From NCBI GenBank assembly GCA_001899585.1, contig MKWE01000015.1, positions 67,067 through 131,066 on the forward strand: DNA of 64,000 nt. Reading direction: 5' to 3'. A program made the position numbers and the translations under genes. The DNA comes from Rhodospirillales bacterium 70-18. Lineage in GTDB: Bacteria; Pseudomonadota; Alphaproteobacteria; Acetobacterales; Acetobacteraceae. Of this stretch, positions 11,363 to 19,609 are shown piece after piece. Numbering within the stretch: position 1 is the stretch's first letter; each line of letters starts with the position of its first letter. Under the pieces are notes generated by a model. The model was not told the DNA's origin. It saw only the letters and a list, made by a program, of their open reading frames with translations, and did no database searches.

Positions 11363-11533
11363 ATGAATGACACCACCCCGGCGCCCGCCCAGGCGCCGCA
11401 TCCCGGCACCGGCCCGCCCGCCATCAACAGCGCCGAATTGCTCGCCGGCACCCGCGAGGTGCTGATCCAGCACGGCGCCGAGACCTACCGCCTCAAGCTT
11501 ACCAGCAGCAACAAGCTGATCCTGACCAAGTAG
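11363..11533 (+). CDS. hemP: Hemin uptake protein HemP
   Basis: HemP is a very small conserved protein encoded at the head of many haem-uptake loci, where it has been linked to expression of the outer-membrane haem receptor. The 56-residue product ends in the family hallmark: LLAGTREVLIQHGAETYRLK followed by LTSSNKLILTK. The Pro-rich N-terminus (TTPAPAQAPHPGTGPP) is variable in the family. It is preceded by the iron-box-like repeat and followed 93 bases later by the TonB-dependent receptor, as expected. Confidence 0.92.
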   Translation: MNDTTPAPAQAPHPGTGPPAINSAELLAGTREVLIQHGAETYRLKLTSSNKLILTK

Positions 11534-11626
11534 CCCGCCTTTCCGCCCAGCCAGCCCGTCCCGCCGAGCGCCTCGCGCCGCGGGCACCGCCAGCCAGGTC
11601 TTCCCCCTCGAAGGACGATCCCTGGC

Positions 11627-13822
11627 ATGGCCTCCCGCCATCTGCTCACCGCTGCCCTGTTGACCCTGCCCGCCACCGCCCTGGCGCAGCAGCCGGACCC
11701 GCAAGGCGCCACCACCCTGCCGACGGTCGGCGTCACCGCCACCCGTGGCGCCAGGCCGATCGACCAGGTGCCCGCCACCGTCACCATCACCGACGACGTG
11801 CAGCTGGAGCGCCAGGGCGCCATCCGCCCGTCCGACGTGGTGCGCTACGAACCCGGCGTCACCGTCGGCAACCAGCCGGCCCGCGGCGGGCAGACCAACT
11901 ACGTGATCCGCGGCATCGGCGGCAACCGCGTGCTGGTGCTGCAGGACGGGCTGCGCGTGCAGGACTTTCCCGGCACCAATACCGGCGCCGGCACCTATAC
12001 CCGCGACTTCACCGACCTCGGCACCATCAAGCGCATCGAGATTCTGCGCGGCCCCGCCAGCGCCCTGTATGGGTCCGACGCGCTGGGTGGCGTCGTCAAC
12101 TACATCCTGAAGGACCCGGCCGACTACCTCGACGCCACCGGCCGCGACCTCTATTTCAGCGGCAAGCTCGGCTATTCCGGCGCCGACAACTCGCTCGCCG
12201 AGACCCTCACCGGCGCCGCCCGCACCGGCAAGACCGAGTTCATGCTGCTCTACACCCGCCGCGACGGGCACGAGGTGCAGACCAACGGCGGCATCAAGGC
12301 CAATCCGCAGGTCTACCAGTCGAACGCGCTGCTGGCCCGCATGGTGGTCCACGCCACCGACGCCGACACCATCCGCCTCACCGGCGACTACACCCAGCGC
12401 CGCACCGCCACCGAGCTGCACACCGAGGAGGTCAACACCGCCCCCGCCGGCTTCACGCCCGGCAGCAACGTGCTGTCCTCGTATGGCCGCGACAGCACCT
12501 GGCGCGGCGGCCTGGCGCTGGACTGGACGCATGACGCCCCGGTGCTGTTCATCGACAGCGTCAGGCTGCGCGCCTCCTATTCGCGGCTGGACCGCGACGA
12601 GCAGACCGCGCTCGGCCGCGCCGTCTATGGCGGCGGCGCCGCGCCCACCACGCCCAACCGCCTGCGCCGATCGGATTTCGGCTTCACTCAGGACCTGTTC
12701 AGCGCCGACCTGCAGTCCAACACCGCCCGCACGCTATTCGGCGCCGAGCACGCCTTCACCTATGGCGCCAGCGTCGATGTCACCACCAGCAGCCGCCCGC
12801 GCATGCGCACCGAAACCAATCTCGTGACCGGCGTGGCCAGCAACATCGTCGCGGCCGAGACCTTCCCGAACAAGAACTTCCCCGACACCACTACCACCCA
12901 GGCCGGCATCTTCGTGCAGGACGAGATCAGGCTGGGCCGGCTGGAGATCACGCCCGCGCTGCGGCTGGACCTCTACGACCTGCGCCCGCACGGGGATGCC
13001 GATTTCATCCGCTCCAGCAGCGGCCTCAAGGTCCACCCGCTTTCCCAGGTCTCGGTGTCGCCCAAGCTCGGGCTGCTCTATCATCTCACCGAGCAATACT
13101 CCGTCTACGCGCAATACGCGCACGGCTTCCGTCCGCCGCCGTATGACAGCACCAATTTCGGCTTCACCAACGCCGCCTTTGGCTACCAGATACTGCCGAA
13201 TGCCGGGCTGAAGAGCGAAACCTCGGACGGCGCGGAAATCGGGCTGCGCGGCAAGTACGACCGGGCCTCCTGGCAGGTCAGCACCTTCTACAACCAGTAC
13301 GGCAACTTCATCGACACCCGCACCGTCGGCGTCTCGCCGGCCGGGCTGCTGCAATTCCAGTACACCAATCTGTCCAACGTGAAGATCTGGGGGATGGAGG
13401 CCAAGGGCGACGTGCGGATCACCCCGCAATGGACGCTGCGCGGCGCCTTCGCCTGGGCGCGCGGCGAGGATTCCGGCACCGGCAAGCCGATCGACTCGAT
13501 CGACCCGGTCAAGCTGGTCGCCGGCCTGTCTTGGCAGAGCAGCGCCGGGCTGGGCGCCGATGCGGTGCTCACCGCCGCCCTGGCGCATGACCGGGTCAGC
13601 GACCCCAGCTACTACAAGGCCCCCGGCTACGCCACGCTGGACCTGATGGCGCATTACGAGGTGACCGCCAACCTCAAGCTCAATGCCGGCATCTTCAACG
13701 TGCTCGACGCCAAATACATCGTCTCGCAGGATGTGAACGGCCTGTCGCGCACCAGCGCGGTGCGCGACCTCTACACCCAGCGCGGCCGCTACTTCGCGGT
13801 CAACGCCACCGCGCGCTGGTAG
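11627..13822 (+). CDS. TonB-dependent haem receptor (HmuR/HemR-like)
   Basis: This outer-membrane beta-barrel imports haem, probably free or from haem proteins, with energy from TonB. The 731-residue product has a signal peptide (cut after about ATALA), a short TonB box region TLPTVGVTATRG, the plug domain with RGIGGNRVLVLQDGLR and RIEILRGPASALYGSDALGG, and a barrel ending ATARW with a terminal aromatic residue. In the haem-receptor signature region it reads GFRPPPYDSTNFGF and LPNAGLKSETSDG, where bacterial haem receptors usually have FRAP and NPNL. The assignment to haem rests largely on the flanking hmu genes. An SD-like GAAGGA lies just upstream. Confidence 0.9.
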   Translation: MASRHLLTAALLTLPATALAQQPDPQGATTLPTVGVTATRGARPIDQVPATVTITDDVQLERQGAIRPSDVVRYEPGVTVGNQPARGGQTNYVIRGIGGNRVLVLQDGLRVQDFPGTNTGAGTYTRDFTDLGTIKRIEILRGPASALYGSDALGGVVNYILKDPADYLDATGRDLYFSGKLGYSGADNSLAETLTGAARTGKTEFMLLYTRRDGHEVQTNGGIKANPQVYQSNALLARMVVHATDADTIRLTGDYTQRRTATELHTEEVNTAPAGFTPGSNVLSSYGRDSTWRGGLALDWTHDAPVLFIDSVRLRASYSRLDRDEQTALGRAVYGGGAAPTTPNRLRRSDFGFTQDLFSADLQSNTARTLFGAEHAFTYGASVDVTTSSRPRMRTETNLVTGVASNIVAAETFPNKNFPDTTTTQAGIFVQDEIRLGRLEITPALRLDLYDLRPHGDADFIRSSSGLKVHPLSQVSVSPKLGLLYHLTEQYSVYAQYAHGFRPPPYDSTNFGFTNAAFGYQILPNAGLKSETSDGAEIGLRGKYDRASWQVSTFYNQYGNFIDTRTVGVSPAGLLQFQYTNLSNVKIWGMEAKGDVRITPQWTLRGAFAWARGEDSGTGKPIDSIDPVKLVAGLSWQSSAGLGADAVLTAALAHDRVSDPSYYKAPGYATLDLMAHYEVTANLKLNAGIFNVLDAKYIVSQDVNGLSRTSAVRDLYTQRGRYFAVNATARW

Positions 13823-13827
13823 CCACG

Positions 13828-14955
13828 GTGTCGGGCCTGGCCCTTCCGCGCCCCGGCGCGCGGCCCGCCGCGCGGCGCTGGCCGGCCCGGCCGGCAGCCG
13901 CGCGCGTCGCGCCCCGCCCGGCCGCATCGCCGGTCACGCTGGCGCGGCCGGAAGCGCCGCGCCGGCCGCCGGCTGCCGGGCGGCGGGGGGCAGGCGGACC
14001 ACTGGCGGTTTCGCTACTGGGCCATGCCGCGCTGTTGGTCGCCGGCCTCGCCGCCACGCTGCTGCTGCCGGTCACGCCGCCGTCGCCGCCCGCCGTCAAC
14101 CTGCCCGGCTTCAGCGTCGAACTCGCCATCGCACCCGCGGCGGCGTCCGCGCCGATTTCCGCACCGGCGCCGGCGCCGGTGGCGCTGGGCGGGGCGGTGC
14201 CCCTGCCGCCACCGCCCGCTGAGCCGGTGGTGCCCCCGGCCGCCGAGCTGGTCACCGAACTGGCCGCCGAGTTGGCCGCCATGCTCCCGGCCCCGGAAGC
14301 CCCGCCCGCCCCGGTGCTGGTGCCGGTGCCCAGCGCCGCCGCGTTGGCCGCCACCCTGGCCGACCCGGCAGCGCCGCCGCCGCCGACGCTGGCGCCGCCT
14401 CCCATCCCCACACCCCCGCCGATGCCGCCGCATGCCCGCGCCTTGCCGCAAGCTGCCCCCATCCCCGCTACGCCGACTCCAGCCAAGCCGGTTGCGGCCC
14501 GGCCAACCCCGGCCCGGCCAACCCCGGCCCGGCCAACCCCAGCCAGGCCGGCGCAGCCTCGGCGCGCCGCTGCCAAAGCCGCGCCCTCCCAACCCAGCCC
14601 TTCCCAACCCGCCGCCCCCGGCTCCGCCGCGCCCGCCGCCCAACCTCCGGCATCGCCACCCGCCGACGCCGCCCCCCTGCTCATCGCCAACCCCCGTTTC
14701 CGCCTGCCGCCGCGCCCGCCCGCCTATCCGCGCCGCGCGGTGGAACTGCGCGCCCAGGGCGAGGCGCTGATCGGCGCCCTGCTGGACCCCGCCGGCACCC
14801 CGCACGACCTGCGCGTGCTGCGCTCCTCCGGCCACCCCATGCTCGACCGCGCGGCGCTGGATGCCGTTGGCGGCTGGGCGTTCGAGCCGGGGCAGCGCGG
14901 CGGCCAGCCAGTGCCATCGCGTGTCGAAATCCCCGTCCGCTTCACCCTTCGTTGA
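13828..14955 (+). CDS. tonB: TonB-family energy transducer
   Basis: TonB spans the periplasm and transmits proton-motive energy from ExbBD to outer-membrane receptors. The 375-residue product starts at GTG 13828, five bases after the receptor stop. It has a long basic Ala/Arg/Pro N-terminus, one membrane segment around residues 58-80 (LAVSLLGHAALLVAGLAATL), a Pro/Ala-rich periplasmic spacer of about 200 residues, and a C-terminal TonB domain (YPRRAVELRAQGEALIGALL, then SSGHPMLDRAALDAVGGW). The spacer includes the tandem repeat PTPAR x3, encoded by near-identical 15-bp DNA repeats at about 14495-14540. No exbB or exbD is nearby, so it must share them with another locus. Confidence 0.88.
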   Translation: MSGLALPRPGARPAARRWPARPAAARVAPRPAASPVTLARPEAPRRPPAAGRRGAGGPLAVSLLGHAALLVAGLAATLLLPVTPPSPPAVNLPGFSVELAIAPAAASAPISAPAPAPVALGGAVPLPPPPAEPVVPPAAELVTELAAELAAMLPAPEAPPAPVLVPVPSAAALAATLADPAAPPPPTLAPPPIPTPPPMPPHARALPQAAPIPATPTPAKPVAARPTPARPTPARPTPARPAQPRRAAAKAAPSQPSPSQPAAPGSAAPAAQPPASPPADAAPLLIANPRFRLPPRPPAYPRRAVELRAQGEALIGALLDPAGTPHDLRVLRSSGHPMLDRAALDAVGGWAFEPGQRGGQPVPSRVEIPVRFTLR

Positions 14956-14969
14956 ACAGGAGCACCCCC

Positions 14970-15992
14970 ATGCCCCGCCCATCCGACCTGGCCGACCGCC
15001 GCGCCACCCTGGCCGCCGCCGAGCCGCGCCTGTACCCGCGCGACCTCGCCGCCCGCCTCGGCGTCACCGAGGCCGATATCGTGGCGCCGGACGATGGCCA
15101 CGCTGCCACCCGCCTGCGGCCGGACTGGCGCGCCCTGCTCGGCGGCCTGCACCGTCTCGGCCCGGTGATGGCGCTCACCCGCAACGCCGACGCGGTGCAC
15201 GAGAAGCACGGCACCTATGGAGCGCTGCAAGGCGGCGGCCAGGTGGCGCTGTTCGTCGGCGAGGCGATCGACCTGCGCCTGTTCCTCGGCAATTGGTGCG
15301 CCGCCTGGGCGGTGGAGCAGAACGGCCGCCGCAGCCTGCAATGCTTCGCCGCCGACGGCACCGCCGTCCACAAGGTGTTCGCCACCGCCGAAACCGACGC
15401 GGATGCCTGGGCCAGCCTGGTCGCCACCCACGCCGAGCCCGGCCTGCCGCCCTTCGCCGCCGCCGCCCCCACACCGCCCGCCGCCTCGCGCGACGATGCC
15501 GCGATCGACATCGCCGGGCTGCGGGCCGCCTGGGACGCGCTGCGCGACACCCATGCGTTCCACGCCTTGCTCGGCCGCTTCGGTGTCGCCCGCACCCAGG
15601 CCCTGCGCCTGGCCGGCCCCGCCCGCGCCCGCCCGGTTGCGGCCACGGCCTTGCGCGCCGTGTTGCTGGCGGCCTCGGCCACGGCGATGCCGGTCATGGT
15701 CTTCGTCGGCAATCCCGGCTGCATCCAGATCCATTCCGGCCCGGTGCGGGCGCTGCGCGAGACCGGCCCCTGGTTCAACGTGCTCGATCCGGGGTTCAGC
15801 CTGCATCTGCGCGAAACCGCGATCGACACCGCCTGGGTGGTGACCAAGCCCACCGACGACGGCACGGTCACCTCGCTGGTACTGTTCGACGCCGCCGGCG
15901 CCACCATCGCCATGCTGTTCGGCGCCCGCAACCCGGGCCGGCCGGAACTGGCGGACTGGCGCGCCCTCTGCGCCGGGCTGCCGCCGCGATGA
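14970..15992 (+). CDS. hmuS: Haem-handling protein HmuS/HemS family
   Basis: HmuS/ChuS proteins bind or degrade imported haem in the cytoplasm. At 340 residues it matches the usual length for two tandem HemS domains. Readable landmarks are LGPVMALTRNADAVHEKHGT, the Trp-containing WCAAWAVEQNGRRSLQCF in the first repeat, and LRETGPWFNVLDPGFSLHLR with WVVTKPTDDG in the second. I chose ATG 14970 because AGGAG lies 7 bases upstream; a TTG at 14952 is the only alternative. Its TGA overlaps the hmuT start (ATGA), so it is translationally coupled to the transporter genes. Confidence 0.9.
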   Translation: MPRPSDLADRRATLAAAEPRLYPRDLAARLGVTEADIVAPDDGHAATRLRPDWRALLGGLHRLGPVMALTRNADAVHEKHGTYGALQGGGQVALFVGEAIDLRLFLGNWCAAWAVEQNGRRSLQCFAADGTAVHKVFATAETDADAWASLVATHAEPGLPPFAAAAPTPPAASRDDAAIDIAGLRAAWDALRDTHAFHALLGRFGVARTQALRLAGPARARPVAATALRAVLLAASATAMPVMVFVGNPGCIQIHSGPVRALRETGPWFNVLDPGFSLHLRETAIDTAWVVTKPTDDGTVTSLVLFDAAGATIAMLFGARNPGRPELADWRALCAGLPPR

Positions 15993-16846
15993 GGCGCCGC
16001 GCCCTGCTGTTGGCGCCCTTGCTGGCGGCCGCCGCCGCCCCTGAGCGCGTCCTCACCCTGGGTGGCGCGGTGACCGAGGCGGTGTTCGCCCTCGGCGCCG
16101 CCGACCGGCTGGTGGGCACCGACCTCACCAGCCGCTACCCGGAGGCCGCCGCGGCGCTGCCGAAAACCGGCTATCTGCGGGCGCTGGGGGCGGAAGGGGT
16201 GCTGTCGCTGCGCCCCAGCCTGGTCCTCGCCTCCGCCGATGCCGGCCCGCCCGCCGCCCTGCGTCAGGTCGCCGCCGCCGGGGTGCGCATCGTCACCCTG
16301 CCGGAAGCGCATGCGCCGACGGCGGCGCTGGACCGCATCGCCGCCATCGCCGCCGCCCTGCACCGCGACCCGTCGCCGCTGCTGGCCCGGCTGCGCGCCG
16401 ACCTCGCGCAGGTGCAGGCCGATATCGCGACGCTTCCGGCCCGCCCGCGCGTGCTGTTCCTGCTCTCCGCCGGCCGTGGCGCCCCGCTGGCCGCCGGCGC
16501 CGACACCGCGGCCGACGCCATGCTCCGCCTGGCCGGCGCCCGCAACGCCATCGCCGGCCACGCCTACCGCCCGATCTCCGCCGAGGCGGTGCTGCTGGCG
16601 GCCCCCGAGCTGATCGTCACCACCGACGACACGCTGGCCGGACTCGGCGACGCCGGCGCCCTGCTGGCGCTGCCGGGCCTCGCCGCCACCCCGGCCGGGC
16701 GGGGGCGGCGGGTGGCGGCGTTCGATGCGCTCTATCTGCTCGGCTTCGGCCCCCGCCTGGCCGGCGCGCTGCGCCACTTGGCGCTGGCCGTGCATCCGGA
16801 TGCCGCACTTCGCCCGCTGCCCTCCGCCGGGGCCCCGGCGGGATGA
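15989..16846 (+). CDS. hmuT: Haem ABC transporter, periplasmic binding protein
   Basis: HmuT captures haem delivered by the receptor and hands it to HmuUV. The 285-residue product begins with a short signal sequence MRRRALLLAPLLAAAAAPE, followed by the class III binding-protein fold: RVLTLGGAVTEAVFALGAAD, DLTSRYPEAAAALPKTGYLR, and a Tyr-containing loop GHAYRPISAEAVLLAAPELI. These match the TroA-type haem carriers that ligate haem by Tyr and His. It overlaps hmuS by four bases at its start and hmuU by four at its end, so the genes form one tightly packed operon. Confidence 0.92.
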   Translation: MRRRALLLAPLLAAAAAPERVLTLGGAVTEAVFALGAADRLVGTDLTSRYPEAAAALPKTGYLRALGAEGVLSLRPSLVLASADAGPPAALRQVAAAGVRIVTLPEAHAPTAALDRIAAIAAALHRDPSPLLARLRADLAQVQADIATLPARPRVLFLLSAGRGAPLAAGADTAADAMLRLAGARNAIAGHAYRPISAEAVLLAAPELIVTTDDTLAGLGDAGALLALPGLAATPAGRGRRVAAFDALYLLGFGPRLAGALRHLALAVHPDAALRPLPSAGAPAG

Positions 16847-17856
16847 TCGCCACCGCGATTCACCCCCCGAAAAACATGGTTTTTGCCGGTCTGGGAGGCA
16901 TGTTTCTGCTCGCTTTGCTGCTGGAAACCCTGCTCGGCCCGGTGCCGATCGCCCCCGCGCGGCTGCTGCACCTGCTGCTCGGCGCGCCGGCCGACGCCAC
17001 CGAGGCGGCGGTGCTGTGGCAGATCCGCCTTCCGCGCGCGCTGCTGGCGGTGGCGGTCGGCGCCGCCCTGGGGATGGCCGGGGCGGCGCAGCAGGGATTG
17101 TTCCGCAACCAGCTCGCCGACCCCGCGCTGATCGGCGTCTCCGCCGGGGCGGCGCTGGCGGCGGTTGCCGGCATCGTGTTCGCCGCGCCTTTGCAGGCGC
17201 TTGCCCCGGTGCCCCCCGGCCTGCTGGTGCCGCTGCTGGCATTCGGCGGCGGGCTGGCCGCCTCCTTGCTGGCGCTGCGGCTGGCGGGCGGGGATACCGC
17301 CGGGCTGCTGCTGGCCGGCATCGCGGTGAACGCCGCCTGCGGGGCGGCCACCGGCCTGCTGGTCACCCTGAGCGACGACCGGCAGCTGCGCGACATCACC
17401 TTCTGGACCATGGGCAGCCTGGCCGGCGGCGGCTGGCTCGGCGGCGGCATCGCGCTGCTGGCCAGCCTGATCGCGGCCGCGATGATCCTGCCGGCGGCGC
17501 CCGCGCTCGATGCCCTGCTGCTTGGCGAGCGCGAGGCGGGGTGGCTGGGGGTGCGGGTGGACCGGCTGCGGCTGCGCGTGGTGGTGGCGACCGCGCTGGC
17601 GGTGGGCGCGGCGGTGGCGGCGGCGGGGATCATCGGCTTCGTCGGGCTGGTGGTGCCGCACCTGCTGCGGCTGCTGGGCCAGCCGCGCCATGGCGTGCTG
17701 CTGCCGGGGGCGGCGCTGCTGGGCGCCGCGCTGCTGCTGCTGGCGGATACGCTGGCGCGCGGCGTGGCCGCACCGGCGGAATTGCCGGTGGGGCTGGTGA
17801 CCTCGGCCCTCGGCGCGCCGTTCTTCATCGCGCTGCTGCTGCGGCGGCCGGCATGA
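16843..17856 (+). CDS. hmuU: Haem ABC transporter, permease
   Basis: This is a FecCD-type inner-membrane permease that forms the haem channel as a dimer. The 337-residue product is almost entirely hydrophobic, with about ten predicted helices. It carries family landmarks RLPRALLAVAVGAALGMAGA, NQLADPALIGVSAGAALAAV, a coupling segment around LGEREAGWLGVRVDRLRLRV and GFVGLVVPHLLRLLGQPRHG. It overlaps hmuT and hmuV by four bases each. The first residues (MIATAIHPPKNMVFAGLGG) are slightly longer than a minimal start; the ATG overlapping the hmuT stop supports this choice. Confidence 0.93.
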   Translation: MIATAIHPPKNMVFAGLGGMFLLALLLETLLGPVPIAPARLLHLLLGAPADATEAAVLWQIRLPRALLAVAVGAALGMAGAAQQGLFRNQLADPALIGVSAGAALAAVAGIVFAAPLQALAPVPPGLLVPLLAFGGGLAASLLALRLAGGDTAGLLLAGIAVNAACGAATGLLVTLSDDRQLRDITFWTMGSLAGGGWLGGGIALLASLIAAAMILPAAPALDALLLGEREAGWLGVRVDRLRLRVVVATALAVGAAVAAAGIIGFVGLVVPHLLRLLGQPRHGVLLPGAALLGAALLLLADTLARGVAAPAELPVGLVTSALGAPFFIALLLRRPA

Positions 17857-18626
17857 TCCGGGCGGTGGCCGCGGGCTATCGGGCCGGGCGCGCCAGATTG
17901 CTGGCGGATGCGTCGCTGCATCTGCGGCCGGGCACGCTGACGGCGGTGCTGGGCCGCAACGGCGCCGGCAAGACCACCTTGCTGCGGCTGCTGACCGGCG
18001 AGCTGGCGCCGGACACCGGGCGGGTGCTGCTGGACGGGGCGCCGATGGCCGCCCTGCCGGCGGTGGTGCTGGCGCGGCGGCGGGCGGTGCTGTCCCAGCA
18101 CCATGCGCTGAGCTTCGGGCTGGCGGTGGCCGATGTGGTGGCGCTGGGCCGGCTGCCGCATCGCGGCACCGCGGCCGCCGCCGAGGACCGGGCGGCGCTG
18201 GCGGCGCTGCGGCTGGATTTCGGGCTGGAGGCGTTGTGGGGCCGGGCCTACCCTACCCTGTCCGGCGGCGAGCGGCAGCGGGTGCAGCTGGCCCGCGCCG
18301 CCGCGCAACTGTGGCGGCGGGGCGGCCGGGAGGGGCAGGCGCTGTTTCTCGACGAGCCGGCGGCGGCGCTGGACCTCGCGCAGCAAGGGGCGGCGCTGCG
18401 CTTCGCGTTCGCCATGGCGGGGCAGGGGGCGGCGGTGCTGGCGGTGCTGCACGACCCCAACCACGCCGCGCGGGCCGACCAGGTGGTGCTGCTGGAAGCT
18501 GGCAGGGTGCTGGCCGCCGGGCCGCCAAACGAGGTGCTGACGGCGGCCCGGCTGGGCGCCTGCCTCGGCGTCGCGCTGCGCGGCGCGGAAGGTCCGGACG
18601 GGCGGACGGTGTTTCTCGCCGCCTGA
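17853..18626 (+). CDS. hmuV: Haem ABC transporter, ATP-binding protein
   Basis: HmuV is the ATPase that powers haem import through HmuU. The 257-residue product has Walker A GRNGAGKTT at about residues 33-41, Q-loop around LSQHHALSF, signature LSGGERQRVQLARA, Walker B LFLDEPAAALD and the switch His in LAVLHDPNHAARADQVVLLE. Length is normal. It closes the hemP-receptor-tonB-hmuSTUV locus. About 80 bases downstream is the first copy of the A/T-rich hairpin repeat. Confidence 0.94.
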   Translation: MIRAVAAGYRAGRARLLADASLHLRPGTLTAVLGRNGAGKTTLLRLLTGELAPDTGRVLLDGAPMAALPAVVLARRRAVLSQHHALSFGLAVADVVALGRLPHRGTAAAAEDRAALAALRLDFGLEALWGRAYPTLSGGERQRVQLARAAAQLWRRGGREGQALFLDEPAAALDLAQQGAALRFAFAMAGQGAAVLAVLHDPNHAARADQVVLLEAGRVLAAGPPNEVLTAARLGACLGVALRGAEGPDGRTVFLAA

Positions 18627-18709
18627 ACGCCCGGTGAATTGACGTGGACGGCGGCCGGCGGTAGGGACCGCTACGGCCGGTGTGCCGGTGCGGTATTGAA
18701 GAAGACGTT

Positions 18710-18840
18710 AAGGAAGATGTTCTTTTTTGGAAAAAAGAACCAAAAAACTTTCATTCGTTGGAGTCTCGGATCGGATTCGGGGCTCCCGGGAATAAAACGT
18801 TTTTTTGCTTCTTTTTGTTCACAAAAAGAAGACCTTCTTC
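18710..18840. repeat. A/T-rich multi-hairpin repeat, copy 1
   Basis: First of four related copies. Outer arms AAGGAAG (18710-18716) and CTTCTTC (18834-18840) enclose three elements. The left hairpin (18719-18740) pairs GTTCTTTTTT with AAAAAAGAAC. The middle arm is flanked by AAAAAACTTT and a matching run of T, and is here poorly paired. The right hairpin (18808-18831) pairs CTTCTTTTTGT with ACAAAAAGAAG. The A/T content stands out sharply from the host DNA. It lies between hmuV and the copper genes, and the next gene's coding sense begins immediately at its right edge. Confidence 0.88.
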
Positions 18841-19178
18841 CCTTCGCCCTGATATTCGCGATCGTCGCCCTGGTCAGCCAGCTGAGCCTGGGCGCGATGG
18901 TGCTGCCGCAGGCCCAGCCGGCCGACCCGCTGGCCGCGCTGGCGCGGCTGAGCCTGTTGTGCAAGCCGGGCGAGACGCCAAGGCGCGCGCCGCCGCTGCC
19001 GGTGCCGGCGCTGCATGCGGTGCTGACGCTGCCGGCGATGGTGCCGGCGCCGATGGTGGCGCCGCCGCAGCCGGTGCGGCGCGTGGCGCTGGTGCCGCGG
19101 CTGGTGATGGAGACGCGGGCGCCGATATCGCGCGTGCCGATGGCGGCCTATCCGCGCGGGCCGCCAGGCCCGGGATGA
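18831..19178 (+). pseudogene. DUF2946-like protein, 5' end missing or displaced by the repeat
   Basis: Protein-like sequence begins abruptly at the right border of the repeat: LLPFALIFAIVALVSQLSLG, a hydrophobic segment, then PADPLAALARLSLLCKPGE, Pro/Ala-rich sequence and the ending AAYPRGPPGPG. This layout recalls DUF2946 proteins, small membrane-anchored proteins often beside copper genes, but the usual Cys/His cluster is reduced. No start codon with a ribosome site precedes the hydrophobic segment. The frame stays open through the repeat back to 18639, and an internal ATG at 18897 would lose the membrane segment. I infer a 5'-truncated gene; translation from within the repeat is the alternative. 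Confidence 0.45.
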
Positions 19179-19240
19179 GCGTTCGAGGCGGCTGCCGGAT
19201 GCGGCGGCCGATCCGCTTTTCCAGATGACAGGACAAGATC

Positions 19241-19606
19241 ATGACTCGTTGCGGCTTGTTTGCCGCGCTGGCGTTTGCCGGCGTGTGCGCGATCGGTTCC
19301 GCCTTCGCCCATGCCTACCCGCAAACCGCCACGCCGGCCGCCGGCAGCACCGTGCAGGCGGCGCCGCACGCGGTTTCCATCGTGTTCGACGACGAACTGG
19401 AGCCGAAATTCAGCGGCATCCAGGTGCTGAACGCCAAGGGCGCGCGCGTCGATGACGGGCATGCGGTGGTGGTCCCGGGCAATCCCCGGCAGATGTCGGT
19501 GGGGCTGAAGGCGCTCGCCGCCGGCACCTACAAGGTGATGTGGCACGCCACCGATACCGACACCCACAGGACCAAGGGCAGCTACAGCTTCATCGTGAAG
19601 CCGTAG
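19241..19606 (+). CDS. copC: Periplasmic copper-binding protein CopC
   Basis: CopC binds copper in the periplasm and partners CopD in copper uptake or resistance. The 121-residue product has a clear signal peptide ending SAFA, so the mature chain starts with His (HAYPQTATPA), the residue that ligates Cu(II) in CopC proteins. The rest is the beta-sandwich with STVQAAPHAVSIVFDDELEP and the distal ligand region WHATDTDTHRTKGSYSFIVK, in which the Asp-x-His pattern is kept. It is immediately followed by the copD fusion gene (GTG four bases after the stop). Confidence 0.92.
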   Translation: MTRCGLFAALAFAGVCAIGSAFAHAYPQTATPAAGSTVQAAPHAVSIVFDDELEPKFSGIQVLNAKGARVDDGHAVVVPGNPRQMSVGLKALAAGTYKVMWHATDTDTHRTKGSYSFIVKP

Positions 19607-19609
19607 CCG

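Noticed and set aside
14495..14545. Tandem DNA repeat as a separate element
   Set aside because: It lies in frame inside tonB and encodes the PTPAR spacer repeats, so it is explained by the protein.
14861..16846. 661-residue frame spanning tonB end, hmuS and hmuT
   Set aside because: Only the last 285 codons (hmuT) are real; the upstream part is an out-of-frame shadow of hmuS.
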